The notes under the pieces were generated by a model, which did no database searches, was not told the origin of the DNA, and saw nothing but the letters and a program-made list of their open reading frames with translations. DNA of 10,723 nt from an uncultured Peptococcaceae bacterium (GTDB taxonomy: Bacteria; Bacillota; Peptococcia; Peptococcales; Peptococcaceae), in NCBI GenBank assembly GCA_900553245.1, contig USCP01000044.1:1-10723 (forward strand). Direction: 5' to 3'. Of this stretch, positions 1 through 6,508 are shown piece after piece. The translations under genes were made by a program, and so were the position numbers. Numbering within the stretch: position 1 is the stretch's first letter; the number at the start of each line of letters is the position of its first letter.

Positions 1-31
1 TCTCGATTCCTTTTTCAGTCTAGAATCGAGA
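1..31. repeat. Perfect 9-bp inverted repeat at the window edge
   Basis: TCTCGATTC (1-9) is the exact reverse complement of GAATCGAGA (23-31), with a 13-nt T-rich loop between them. The stem may extend beyond the left edge. There is no T run after it on the plus strand. Its function is unknown: it could be part of a leader RNA or of an upstream gene's 3' end. Confidence 0.6.
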
Positions 32-282
32 GGGTCTCTTAACTTAATGACATTGGCCCTCGGACACCGACTTTTTTTGTGCGCAAAAGACGGAGCGTCG
101 ATCCGAATTTATAAGAGCGCTCGTAAATGAGTGGACTGCGATAAAGGGCGCTTGCTCATAACGCGACCAGCAATCATAAACACTGAGCAAAAGCCGGAAC
201 AGTATGCAGTAATACAAGATGAAGCCGTGTAGATATGACACCGTGCGGGGAGTGTGGTGTGGCATAATCACTGTAAATGCAG

Positions 283-288
283 TATAAT
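283..288 (+). promoter_or_regulatory. Candidate -10 box for the M50-mtaB-HIT-YitT run
   Basis: A perfect TATAAT lies 30 nt before the ATG of the M50 gene and 17 nt before its AGGAGG. The -35 position with a 17-nt spacer reads TGGCAT, which is a poor match, so the call rests on the -10 box and its location. Confidence 0.4.
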
Positions 289-317
289 AAAGCCAGTAAC
301 TTATAGGAGGCTAATGA

Positions 318-962
318 ATGAATAGCATTTTAAATCTCCTGCTCACCGCGCTTGCGGTGGTGCCGGCGATGTGTATTCACGAATATGCACATGGATGGGT
401 GAGCTATAAGCTCGGCGACCCTTCTCCAAAGTATGATGGACGGCTGAGTTTAAATCCGTTGCGTCATGTCGACCCTATTGGGGCCTTGTGCTTAATTCTT
501 TTGAACTTTGGTTGGGCGAAGCCCGTACAAGTGAATCCAGCGTATTACAAAGACCCGAAGAAGGGCATGGCCCTTGTTGCCTTAGCAGGACCGGTGGCGA
601 ACTTTATTTTGGCGTTGCTCTGTCTGATTGTCACCAATGCCATTGAAAAAATCACCGGTGGGCAAGTCACTATGACAGTCTTTTATGTGTACCAATTCTT
701 TATGCTATCTGCGATGGTCAACGTCGGATTAGGGGTCTTTAACCTTATTCCCTTGCCACCACTTGATGGCTCAAAGGTCATTGGTGTCTTTTTACCAACC
801 GAATGGTATTTCAAATTTATGCGATTTGAACAATACGGCTTTATCCTCTTGTTCTTGTTGCTTGCAGTGGGTGCACTGAATACCCCGCTGTTCTGGCTAA
901 GAAACGGGATGGTCGATTATCTCAATTTCCTCGCCAATGCCGTGACCGGATTCCTTGCCTAA
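318..962 (+). CDS. Site-2-protease-like M50 family membrane metallopeptidase
   Basis: A 214-residue polytopic membrane protein of the YwhC/Rip-like branch of peptidase family M50, which cleaves substrates within or near the membrane using zinc. The HEXXH zinc motif reads HEYAH at residues 21-25, inside the first hydrophobic segment. The second signature, NLIPLPPLDG at 142-151, supplies the third zinc ligand, Asp150. A GPVANF motif (about 91-96) and several hydrophobic stretches (about 83-105, 124-145 and 174-192) fit the family, as does the short length without a PDZ domain. The start is ATG at 318 with AGGAGG at 305-310, 7 nt away; an out-of-frame ATG at 314 is ignored. It is the first gene of a co-directional run ending with the YitT-like gene. 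The substrate is unknown. Confidence 0.92.
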   Translation: MNSILNLLLTALAVVPAMCIHEYAHGWVSYKLGDPSPKYDGRLSLNPLRHVDPIGALCLILLNFGWAKPVQVNPAYYKDPKKGMALVALAGPVANFILALLCLIVTNAIEKITGGQVTMTVFYVYQFFMLSAMVNVGLGVFNLIPLPPLDGSKVIGVFLPTEWYFKFMRFEQYGFILLFLLLAVGALNTPLFWLRNGMVDYLNFLANAVTGFLA

Positions 963-995
963 ATTTAAAAGCGCTCCTTTGAAAGGGTGAAACTT

Positions 996-2312
996 TTGTT
1001 AAACAATCAATCCCCGACCATTGCCTTCCATACTCTGGGATGCAAAGTCAATCAACACGATAGCGCCATTATGGCTGCATTATTTCAAGAAGCCGGCTAT
1101 GAAATCGTCGATTTTCATGAAAAAGCCGATGTCTATTTGATTAACACTTGTACAGTGACTCATTTGAGTGACCGCAAATCTCGTCAAATGATTCGCCGTG
1201 CCGGTCATGAAAATCCCGACGCCACCGTGGTCGTTTGTGGCTGCTACGCTCAAACTGCAGCAGGCGAATTGGCCGGATTGGAGGAAGTCGATCTCATTAT
1301 CGGCACCAATGAACGCCACCGCGTGGTTGAAGCAGTGGAAGAATTCCGTCAAAATCATGTACGAAAAACCTATCTGCCATCAGACGATGAGCTTTTCTAT
1401 TATGAGGATTTGCCTCATGAACGTGTAAGTGGTATGACCCGCGCCTATGTGAAAGTACAAGAAGGCTGCGACCAATTCTGTGCCTATTGCATCATTCCAT
1501 ATGCCCGCGGTCCGCTACGTTCCCGCTCTGAAGCAGACACCGTTGCGGAAATTAACGCGCTTGTTGCGAAAGGTTATAAGGAAGTGATTTTGACAGGTAT
1601 TCATCTCGGCGCATACGGCCGTGGGGTGAAGGATGAAACCACTGACCTTACCGGCCTTTGCAAATGCATCTTGGAAGAAACCGAGATTGAGCGTCTACGC
1701 TTGGGGTCTTTAGAAGGCATCGAAGTGACCGAGGAACTCATTGACATGATTGCGGAAAATCCACGTATGGCAAAGCACTTGCATTTACCACTTCAAAGCG
1801 GCTGTGATCGTACCTTGGCTGCCATGCGCCGTCCGTATGATACCGAAGAATTCCGTAATACCATGCGTGCCATTCGTAAGCGTGTGCCAAACATTGCGAT
1901 TACCACCGACCTGATGGTCGGGTTTCCGGATGAAACCGAGGAAGATTTCAAGGAGAGTTTGGTATTCTGCAACGACATTGCCTTTGCAAATATGCACATT
2001 TTCAAATACTCTATGCGCGGCGGAACACCTGCTGCAGCCATGGAAAATCAAGTTGACCCACAAGTCAAAGAGCATCGTGCCAAGCAAATGGCGGAGGTTG
2101 CGCAAAAAAACAAGCAGGAATACGAAGCACGCTTTATCGGGCAAACCGTGCGTATTCTTGTAGAGGAGCCAACCGCTGATGGCGCTTGGACCGGACACAG
2201 CTCCAATTATCTCTATGTGACTTTCACCGGCGAGGGGATCCAAAGCGGTGATTTTGTCGATGTGAAATTGACAGAACTCACCAAGAACCGCTTGCAAGGC
2301 GTGTTAGTATAA
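996..2312 (+). CDS. mtaB: tRNA (N6-threonylcarbamoyladenosine(37)-C2)-methylthiotransferase MtaB
   Basis: A radical-SAM enzyme that methylthiolates t6A37 to ms2t6A in tRNAs reading ANN codons. The three N-terminal UPF0004 cysteines lie in HTLGCKVN, INTCTVT and VCGCYAQ (C19, C55 and C86, counting from the GTG at 987) and bind the auxiliary 4Fe-4S cluster. The radical-SAM CxxxCxxC is CDQFCAYC (161-168). HLPLQSGCD (266-274) and MVGFPDETEEDF (310-321) are typical of the family, and a TRAM-like RNA-binding domain fills roughly the last 65 residues. A start at GTG 987 gives 441 residues, but the purine-rich AAAGGGTGA (982-990) would then overlap it. TTG at 996, in frame and 5 nt beyond this site, fits better and gives 438 residues. 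The gap to the M50 gene is about 33 nt, so co-transcription is likely. Confidence 0.93.
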   Translation: MLNNQSPTIAFHTLGCKVNQHDSAIMAALFQEAGYEIVDFHEKADVYLINTCTVTHLSDRKSRQMIRRAGHENPDATVVVCGCYAQTAAGELAGLEEVDLIIGTNERHRVVEAVEEFRQNHVRKTYLPSDDELFYYEDLPHERVSGMTRAYVKVQEGCDQFCAYCIIPYARGPLRSRSEADTVAEINALVAKGYKEVILTGIHLGAYGRGVKDETTDLTGLCKCILEETEIERLRLGSLEGIEVTEELIDMIAENPRMAKHLHLPLQSGCDRTLAAMRRPYDTEEFRNTMRAIRKRVPNIAITTDLMVGFPDETEEDFKESLVFCNDIAFANMHIFKYSMRGGTPAAAMENQVDPQVKEHRAKQMAEVAQKNKQEYEARFIGQTVRILVEEPTADGAWTGHSSNYLYVTFTGEGIQSGDFVDVKLTELTKNRLQGVLV

Positions 2313-2336
2313 ATAAAAACAAAGGAGGAAATGACG

Positions 2337-2681
2337 ATGAGTGATTGCATTTTCTGCAAAATCGCGAACGGTGAAATTCCAACCGACACCGTTTACGAAA
2401 ACGAATTGGTACGCGCTTTTCGTGATGCTGACCCACAAGCACCTACCCATGTGTTAGTGGTACCAAAGCGCCACGTACAAAGTGCTAGCCAATTGACTCA
2501 AGAAGACGGCGATTTGATGCTTGCCATGCTCGATGCCATTCATGCAGTGGTGAAGAGCGAAGGTATTGAAGAGGCAGGATACCGTTTGGTTGCCAATACC
2601 GGGGAACAGGGCGGGCAAAGCGTGCCACACCTTCATGTACACGTGTTGGGTGGGCGCGATATGAAATGGCCTCCGGGTTAA
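2337..2681 (+). CDS. HIT family (HINT-like) nucleotide hydrolase/transferase
   Basis: A small histidine-triad protein of 114 residues, the usual length for bacterial HinT-type purine nucleoside phosphoramidases. The triad H-phi-H-phi-H reads PHLHVHVLGG, with His98, His100 and His102; the middle one is the nucleophile in this family. The N-terminal CxxC (Cys4, Cys7, in MSDCIFCKI) is the zinc-binding variant common in Firmicutes. VANTGEQGGQS (85-95) forms the phosphate-binding strand. Two in-frame ATGs exist: 2331 lies only 2 nt after AAAGGAGG (2321-2328), while 2337 lies 8 nt after it, so I take 2337. The gene sits 24 nt after mtaB, and its stop overlaps the start of the next gene (TAATG). The in vivo substrate is unknown. 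Confidence 0.93.
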   Translation: MSDCIFCKIANGEIPTDTVYENELVRAFRDADPQAPTHVLVVPKRHVQSASQLTQEDGDLMLAMLDAIHAVVKSEGIEEAGYRLVANTGEQGGQSVPHLHVHVLGGRDMKWPPG

Positions 2682-3364
2682 TGCGTGAATCTGAAAAAAT
2701 AAAATCTCAGCCGGCGTTATGGAAACGTCTCCTTCTGCCGGTGCAGGAGGGCGAAGAACGCTGGTTGAGATTTTTTCGTATTTTTATCGGTAATATCCTG
2801 CTTACCGGAGCCTATGCGTTTATCACCGTACCAAAAATTATTTTAAATGGCGGGGTTACGAGCTTTTCACTGGTGCTCGAAGCCTGGACACCATGGAGCG
2901 TTGCTTTGTGGGTTGATGTCTTAACGATTTTACTAATTATTATTAGTTACATTTTTCTGGGGAAATCTTATTTTGTTGGCGCGCTGTTTTCGAGTGTCTG
3001 CTATATGGTGCTCTTTAACGTGTTCCACTGGACCGGCTTAGAACTGCCGGTGCCAACCGTTTTTGGCACGCCGATTCTTGCAACACCGATTGCCGCCTTA
3101 TTGGTTGCGGCTGGCTATTATTTTTGTATCAGTGCGAAGGCCACGGCAGTGAGCTTTGATACCATTGCAATGATTCTCAACAAACACAATGCAAAGTTTG
3201 ATATTGCCACTACCATGATGGTGATTAACATTCTAGTCCTACTCACAGGGGCTGCCACCTATAGCATCACAGCAGTGATTTGTGGGATTGTCTTTACCGT
3301 GCTTCAGGCGCAGTTTCTTAAGGTATTTTTAAAACTTGGTGGCGTTGAACAAGTCGCGGAATAG
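2681..3364 (+). CDS. YitT/DUF161-like integral membrane protein
   Basis: A 227-residue membrane protein with about five to six hydrophobic segments (approximately 33-50, 74-93, 97-115, 131-150, 168-188 and 195-213). After a basic cytoplasmic N-terminus it has a GNILL...VP.KIILNGGVTSFSLVL pattern (37-66). This matches the glycine-containing first repeat of YitT/YczE-type proteins, whose function is poorly defined. It lacks the soluble C-terminal DUF2179 domain of full-length YitT proteins, which are about 280-290 residues long. The start is uncertain: ATG 2681 overlaps the HIT stop (TAATG), which favours translational coupling, while ATG 2666 lies inside the HIT gene and adds five residues. 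No strong ribosome binding site precedes either. No terminator follows, so readthrough into rpsU is possible. Confidence 0.75.
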   Translation: MRESEKIKSQPALWKRLLLPVQEGEERWLRFFRIFIGNILLTGAYAFITVPKIILNGGVTSFSLVLEAWTPWSVALWVDVLTILLIIISYIFLGKSYFVGALFSSVCYMVLFNVFHWTGLELPVPTVFGTPILATPIAALLVAAGYYFCISAKATAVSFDTIAMILNKHNAKFDIATTMMVINILVLLTGAATYSITAVICGIVFTVLQAQFLKVFLKLGGVEQVAE

Positions 3365-3398
3365 ACCAATATTATTTTCAGGATTTTAATGATAGTGC

Positions 3399-3427
3399 TT
3401 GCATTTAGAGGCCTACTATCGTATAAT
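3399..3427 (+). promoter_or_regulatory. Sigma-A-type promoter of rpsU
   Basis: TTGCAT (3399-3404) and a perfect TATAAT (3422-3427) are separated by exactly 17 nt. Transcription would begin near 3434, giving a leader of about 68 nt before the ATG. A 6-bp dyad, GATAGT (3391-3396) and ACTATC (3415-3420), brackets the -35 box and spacer and could be an operator. Confidence 0.75.
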
Positions 3428-3451
3428 AGCTATTGTGTTTGAAGTCCAGAT

Positions 3452-3493
3452 ATCAACAGTCCCGATTACTCCTGTTGATTCCGGAGGGAGGGA
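3452..3493 (+). promoter_or_regulatory. rpsU leader hairpin next to the ribosome binding site
   Basis: ATCAACAG (3452-3459) pairs perfectly with CTGTTGAT (3472-3479) around a 12-nt loop, three bases before the long Shine-Dalgarno run GGAGGGAGGG (3483-3492). The loop begins with TCCC (3460-3463) and ends with CTC, both complementary to parts of that purine run, so a loop/Shine-Dalgarno pseudoknot is possible. There is no T tract, so it is not a terminator. Location and geometry suggest translational control of bS21, perhaps autoregulation. The pairing is seen in the sequence; the regulation is inferred. Confidence 0.5.
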
Positions 3494-3501
3494 AATAGTC
3501 A

Positions 3502-3690
3502 ATGTCATCAGAAATTAAGGTTCGTAAGGACGAATCATTAGATAGCGCATTACGTCGTTTTAAGCGTTCTTGCCAAAAGTCTGGCGTTTTAGCTGAATGC
3601 CGTAAGCGCGAACATTATGAAAAGCCAAGCGTAAAGCGTAAGAAAAAATCTGAAGCTGCAAGAAAAAATAATCGCAAAAGATCTTACTAA
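3502..3690 (+). CDS. rpsU: 30S ribosomal protein bS21
   Basis: A 62-residue, very basic protein of the small ribosomal subunit, near the mRNA exit site where the anti-Shine-Dalgarno sequence acts. The family pattern is clear: a KVRKDESLDSALRRFKRSCQ block (residues 6-25), then GVLAECRKREHYEKPS (28-43) and a lysine/arginine-rich tail. The length is normal (about 57-71 residues). The start is ATG 3502 with an unusually long purine ribosome binding site (3483-3492). The gene has its own promoter and terminator, so it can be expressed apart from the upstream run. The mtaB-HIT-rpsU neighbourhood is common in clostridia-like genomes. Confidence 0.97.
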   Translation: MSSEIKVRKDESLDSALRRFKRSCQKSGVLAECRKREHYEKPSVKRKKKSEAARKNNRKRSY

Positions 3691-3710
3691 TTAGTCTATG
3701 CGACACTACA

Positions 3711-3741
3711 AATCGACCGAATGATTTCGGTCGATTTTTTT
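3711..3741 (+). terminator. Rho-independent terminator after rpsU
   Basis: An 11-bp perfect stem (3711-3721 with 3726-3736, core ATCGACCGA/TCGGTCGAT) with a TGAT loop is followed by a run of seven T (3735-3741). It lies 20 nt after the rpsU stop. Confidence 0.93.
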
Positions 3742-3751
3742 GTTTATAAAC

Positions 3752-3778
3752 AAAAAAACCACCCGTATTACGAGTGGT
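3752..3778 (-). terminator. Rho-independent terminator of the minus-strand gene
   Basis: Read on the minus strand, ACCACTCG (3778-3771) pairs with CGGGTGGT (3765-3758) around a 5-nt loop and runs into seven T (3758-3752). The one imperfect pair is a U-G wobble on the minus strand but a C-A mismatch on the plus strand, so the hairpin is built for the minus-strand transcript. It ends seven bases before the stop of the small unknown gene. Confidence 0.88.
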
Positions 3779-3784
3779 AAAATG

Positions 3785-4090
3785 TCATTGCTTATAGTAA
3801 AGAACATCAAGAAGATGGTCACAGAGAATCCGTAATTCCAACGGGCTACGATTTAAACCAATCATTGTTTGAAAACCGACATTCATCTCGCTCATCAATA
3901 GCTCGCGAGGTTCAGGAATAAATTTGATAAACATTCCACCGCGGTCTTGTCCGTAGCTCACATCAAATCGAAGCTCCACGGCGCCATCCTCGTACTCGAT
4001 GGTATCGGTCAAATGGAAGTGTTTGTTTAAAGTGTCTTCATCTGCTGCCTGCATGAGGCGAATAAAATAAGTTTCTTCGTCACGAGTCAT
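3785..4090 (-). CDS. Small protein of unknown function (101 aa)
   Basis: I do not recognise this family. From the start I choose (ATG, complement of 4088-4090) it is a soluble, acidic, 101-residue protein beginning MTRDEETYFIRLMQ. It has no signal peptide, membrane segment, cysteine motif or obvious catalytic motif. It looks like a mixed alpha/beta fold: an N-terminal helix, a strand-rich middle (IEYEDGAVELRFDVSY, about 31-46), a GGMFIKFIPEPRELLMSEM segment, and a C-terminal helix ending LLDVLYYKQ. The frame stays open to 4225, adding 45 residues, but that extension would cover the gene's own extended -10 promoter and reads poorly. An AGGAAAGG ribosome binding site (4102-4109) precedes the short start. 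It is a single gene with its own promoter and terminator, divergent from hpt. Coding status is well supported; function is not. Confidence 0.78.
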   Translation of the reverse strand: MTRDEETYFIRLMQAADEDTLNKHFHLTDTIEYEDGAVELRFDVSYGQDRGGMFIKFIPEPRELLMSEMNVGFQTMIGLNRSPLELRILCDHLLDVLYYKQ

Positions 4091-4126
4091 TATCGGGTCA
4101 TCCTTTCCTGCGAATAGGTCACTGTT

Positions 4127-4135
4127 ATTATACCA
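4127..4135 (-). promoter_or_regulatory. Extended -10 promoter of the minus-strand gene
   Basis: The minus strand reads TGGTATAAT (4135-4127), a TGn extended -10 joined to a perfect TATAAT. It lies about 36 nt before the chosen ATG and 17 nt before the ribosome binding site. No good -35 is seen (ATTAAA or TATTAA near 4149-4155), which is normal for extended -10 promoters. Confidence 0.6.
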
Positions 4136-4182
4136 CAACGCTTTCAATTTTAATAAACCATAACTATACATAACGATAAGCC

Positions 4183-4211
4183 TTGCTGAGAAGGTACGCT
4201 TGTGATAGACT
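4183..4211 (+). promoter_or_regulatory. Candidate promoter of hpt-guaA
   Basis: TTGCTG (4183-4188), a 17-nt spacer, then TAGACT (4206-4211) preceded by TGA, an extended -10 pattern. Transcription would start near 4218, about 40 nt before the hpt start. The -10 matches consensus at only four of six positions, but no better candidate exists between the divergent genes. Confidence 0.4.
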
Positions 4212-4258
4212 GTAAGATATTCCATTTTAGAGGATTATTTTAATAAGGAGGAAGCGGC

Positions 4259-4792
4259 GTGGATCTTTCACAACGTAAGATTTTAATTTCTCGCGAAGAC
4301 ATCGCGAAAAGAGTCAATGAATTGGGACAACAAATCAGAGAGGACTATAAGGATTCCGAGCGACCATTGGTGGTCATTTCCATTTTAAAGGGGGCCATTC
4401 CTTTTACTGCAGACTTGGTGCGTGCCATCGGCTTGCCATTGCGTTTGGAAGTATTGGTGGCATCCAGTTACGGCAGCGGAACCGTATCCAGCGGTAAGGT
4501 GAATATTAAGTACAAGAGCTTTGATGACCTCACTGGCTTCGATGTGCTCCTTGTGGACGACATCATTGACACCGGCTTTACCTTGCAAGCCATCGGTCGT
4601 ACCATGGAAGATTTTAACCCAGCAAGCGTAAAATACTGCACCTTCTTAAACAAACCTGAACGTCGCAAATCTGACCTCAAGGTAGACTATATGGGCTATG
4701 ACATTCCTGATAAATTTGTCATTGGGTATGGCTTAGACTATGACAGCAAATATCGCGAATTATCGGACATTGAATACATCGAAGTCGAATAA
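4259..4792 (+). CDS. hpt: Hypoxanthine phosphoribosyltransferase
   Basis: A cytoplasmic purine-salvage enzyme that transfers the phosphoribosyl group of PRPP to hypoxanthine (often also guanine), giving IMP or GMP. At 177 residues it has the usual length. The PRPP-binding signature reads VLLVDDIIDTG (96-106). The pyrophosphate loop SILKGA is at 41-46, the flexible loop SSYGSGTVSSGKV at 69-81, and the base-binding DKFVIGYGLDY at 151-161, with the conserved Lys contacting the purine ring. The start is GTG 4259 with AAGGAGG (4245-4251), 7 nt away. It stands 25 nt before guaA with no terminator between, so the pair likely forms one purine nucleotide operon in which IMP made by salvage can be passed on toward GMP. 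Confidence 0.96.
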   Translation: MDLSQRKILISREDIAKRVNELGQQIREDYKDSERPLVVISILKGAIPFTADLVRAIGLPLRLEVLVASSYGSGTVSSGKVNIKYKSFDDLTGFDVLLVDDIIDTGFTLQAIGRTMEDFNPASVKYCTFLNKPERRKSDLKVDYMGYDIPDKFVIGYGLDYDSKYRELSDIEYIEVE

Positions 4793-4817
4793 GCGTCATA
4801 GAAGAGAGGAATTGATC

Positions 4818-6356
4818 ATGGAAAGTGTTCAAGAAATGGTGCTCGTTGTCGATTTTGGCGGCCAGTACAACCAACTTATTGCACGTCGCGTGCGTGATTG
4901 CCATGTTTACTGTGAAGTGGTACCGTACAACAAAGCCCTTGAAGCAGTAAAGGAAAAACAGCCAAAAGGGATTATTTTTACCGGTGGTCCAAATAGTGTT
5001 TATGCTGAAGGGGCACCACAAATTGACCCTGCCATCTTCGAGCAAGGCATTCCGGTACTCGGACTTTGCTACGGCATGCAGATTATGGCGCATACCTTGG
5101 GGGGGAAGGTCGAAGCTGCCGAAAAACGTGAATTTGGTAAGACCGTCACTCAGTTTGATACCAATGCACCGGTCTTTAAGAACCTGCCACAAGAAAGCGT
5201 GACTTGGATGAGCCATGTGGACTATGTGGCTGAAATGCCGAATGGCTTTACCAACATTGCTCATACCGGCGATTGCCCAATCGCTGCCATGATGAACACT
5301 GAAAAAAATCTTTACGCCATGCAATACCATCCGGAAGTCAATCACTCCGAAAAGGGCGTAGACATGCTCAAAAACTTCCTCACTGAAGTATGTGGTTGCT
5401 CTGAAAGCTGGACCATGGCCAACTACGCCAAAACAGCCATCGAAAGTATTCGCCAACAAGTGGGCGATGGGCAGGTGCTTCTCGCCCTCTCCGGCGGCGT
5501 AGATTCCTCCGTGGCAGCACAGCTTCTTAGCAAAGCCATCGGTAGCCAGCTCACCTGTATCTTCGTCGACCATGGCCTCATGCGTAAAAACGAAGGCGAT
5601 GAAGTCGAAGCCGCCTTTGCAAATAGTGGCATGCACTTTATCCGCGTGAATGCTGAAGACCGTTTCTTGAAAAAACTCGAAGGCATCACCGACCCGGAAA
5701 CCAAGCGCAAGACCATCGGTGAAGAATTTATTCGCGTTTTTGAAGACGAAGGCAAGAAAATCGGTGCCGTGGACTTCCTTGCCCAAGGCACCATTTATCC
5801 GGACGTCATCGAAAGTGGCACCGGGGATGCGGCTGTGATCAAGAGCCACCACAACGTTGGTGGTCTCCCAGCAGTGGTAGAATTTAAGGGACTCATCGAA
5901 CCACTTCGTATGCTCTTTAAGGATGAAGTGCGTCAACTCGGCTTGGAACTCGGTTTGGCCGACTACCTTGTATGGCGTCAACCGTTCCCAGGCCCAGGCT
6001 TGGGCATTCGCGTCATGGGCGACATCACCAAAGAAAAGCTCGACATCCTGCGTGATGCCGACGCCATCTACCGTGAAGAAATTGCCAATGCCGGCCTTGA
6101 CCGTAGCATCAACCAATATTTCGCCGTACTCACCAACACCCGCACCGTCGGCGTCATGGGCGACTTCCGTACCTATGACTACACCCTCGCACTGCGCGGT
6201 GTCACCACCACCGACTTCATGACCGCCGATTGGGCACGTATCCCATACGACGTATTGGACAAAATCTCCAGCCGCATCGTCAACGAAGTCGACCACATTA
6301 ACCGCATCGTCTATGACATCACCAGCAAACCACCATCCACCATCGAATGGGAATAA
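4818..6356 (+). CDS. guaA: Glutamine-hydrolysing GMP synthase
   Basis: Converts XMP, ATP and glutamine to GMP, the last step of guanine nucleotide synthesis. The 512 residues match the family (about 510-525). The class I amidotransferase domain (about 6-190) has the nucleophile Cys84 in GLCYGMQ and the His171/Glu173 pair in HPEV. The ATP pyrophosphatase domain has the PP-loop SGGVDSS (225-231). The C-terminal dimerisation and XMP-binding part includes QPFPGPGLGIR and ends in KPPSTIEWE. The start is ATG 4818 with AGAGAGGA (4803-4810). An open extension back to 4740 is only overlap into hpt and is not used. Codons favour C in the third position more than in neighbouring genes, consistent with high expression. 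A terminator follows directly. Confidence 0.98.
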   Translation: MESVQEMVLVVDFGGQYNQLIARRVRDCHVYCEVVPYNKALEAVKEKQPKGIIFTGGPNSVYAEGAPQIDPAIFEQGIPVLGLCYGMQIMAHTLGGKVEAAEKREFGKTVTQFDTNAPVFKNLPQESVTWMSHVDYVAEMPNGFTNIAHTGDCPIAAMMNTEKNLYAMQYHPEVNHSEKGVDMLKNFLTEVCGCSESWTMANYAKTAIESIRQQVGDGQVLLALSGGVDSSVAAQLLSKAIGSQLTCIFVDHGLMRKNEGDEVEAAFANSGMHFIRVNAEDRFLKKLEGITDPETKRKTIGEEFIRVFEDEGKKIGAVDFLAQGTIYPDVIESGTGDAAVIKSHHNVGGLPAVVEFKGLIEPLRMLFKDEVRQLGLELGLADYLVWRQPFPGPGLGIRVMGDITKEKLDILRDADAIYREEIANAGLDRSINQYFAVLTNTRTVGVMGDFRTYDYTLALRGVTTTDFMTADWARIPYDVLDKISSRIVNEVDHINRIVYDITSKPPSTIEWE

Positions 6357-6366
6357 GGCTGACTTC

Positions 6367-6399
6367 AATCCCTCTACCGTAAGGTAGGGGGATTTTTTT
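6367..6399 (+). terminator. Rho-independent terminator after guaA
   Basis: A 12-bp stem (6367-6378 with 6383-6394, one G-T wobble) with a GTAA loop is followed by seven T (6393-6399). It starts 11 nt after the guaA stop and ends the purine operon. Confidence 0.94.
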
Positions 6400-6420
6400 G
6401 AATGGAAATGTAAGTGTCGC

Positions 6421-6450
6421 TTGCTAATCAATTTTGTAAAATAATATATA
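6421..6450 (+). promoter_or_regulatory. Weak promoter candidate for the sigma/anti-sigma pair
   Basis: TTGCTA (6421-6426), an 18-nt spacer and TATATA (6445-6450) lie in the AT-rich gap after the guaA terminator. A SigX-like TGTAAC (6458-6463) occurs just downstream, but no matching CG-containing -10 follows, so autoregulation by the ECF factor is not supported by a clear promoter. Confidence 0.25.
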
Positions 6451-6508
6451 GAAACCTTGTAACACTTTTGTTGCTCAATGGTTAATAGGATGAAAGGGGG
6501 AAGGGCTT

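Larger units (their letters stand above)
1..317. other. Region without a convincing gene, upstream of the M50 protease
   Basis: I see no credible coding region here. The only open frame (44-271, minus strand) starts without a ribosome binding site and does not resemble a protein. Visible structure: a perfect 9-bp inverted repeat at the window edge (1-9 with 23-31, 13-nt loop), a short palindrome GAGCGCTC (115-122), and a TATAAT box (283-288) near the downstream gene. No tRNA, T-box or riboswitch core was recognised. The edge hairpin has no U tract, so I do not call it a terminator. It could be the tail of an element that starts outside the window. Confidence 0.5.

Noticed and set aside
1..31. 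Edge hairpin as a terminator or riboswitch stem
   Set aside because: No U tract follows and no known riboswitch core is visible. It is kept only as an inverted repeat because the left part is outside the window.
44..271. 75-codon minus-strand open frame near the left edge
   Set aside because: No ribosome binding site, unnatural composition, and no detectable motif. The region looks non-coding.
4091..4225. 45-residue N-terminal extension of the small minus-strand gene
   Set aside because: It would cover the gene's own extended -10 promoter, and the start at 4090 has a ribosome binding site.
4740..4817. Upstream extension of guaA by 26 residues
   Set aside because: It lies inside hpt and lacks a ribosome binding site. 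ATG 4818 has AGAGAGGA at 7 nt and matches the usual GuaA N-terminus.
4719..6431. Long 570-codon open frame on the minus strand opposite guaA
   Set aside because: It is the antisense shadow of guaA, whose C-rich third positions remove stops on the other strand. It has no ribosome binding site or protein-like pattern.
6458..6484. SigX-like TGTAAC as an ECF autoregulatory promoter of the sigma gene
   Set aside because: No CGAC/CGTC-type -10 is found at 16-17 nt; the position reads GTTA.
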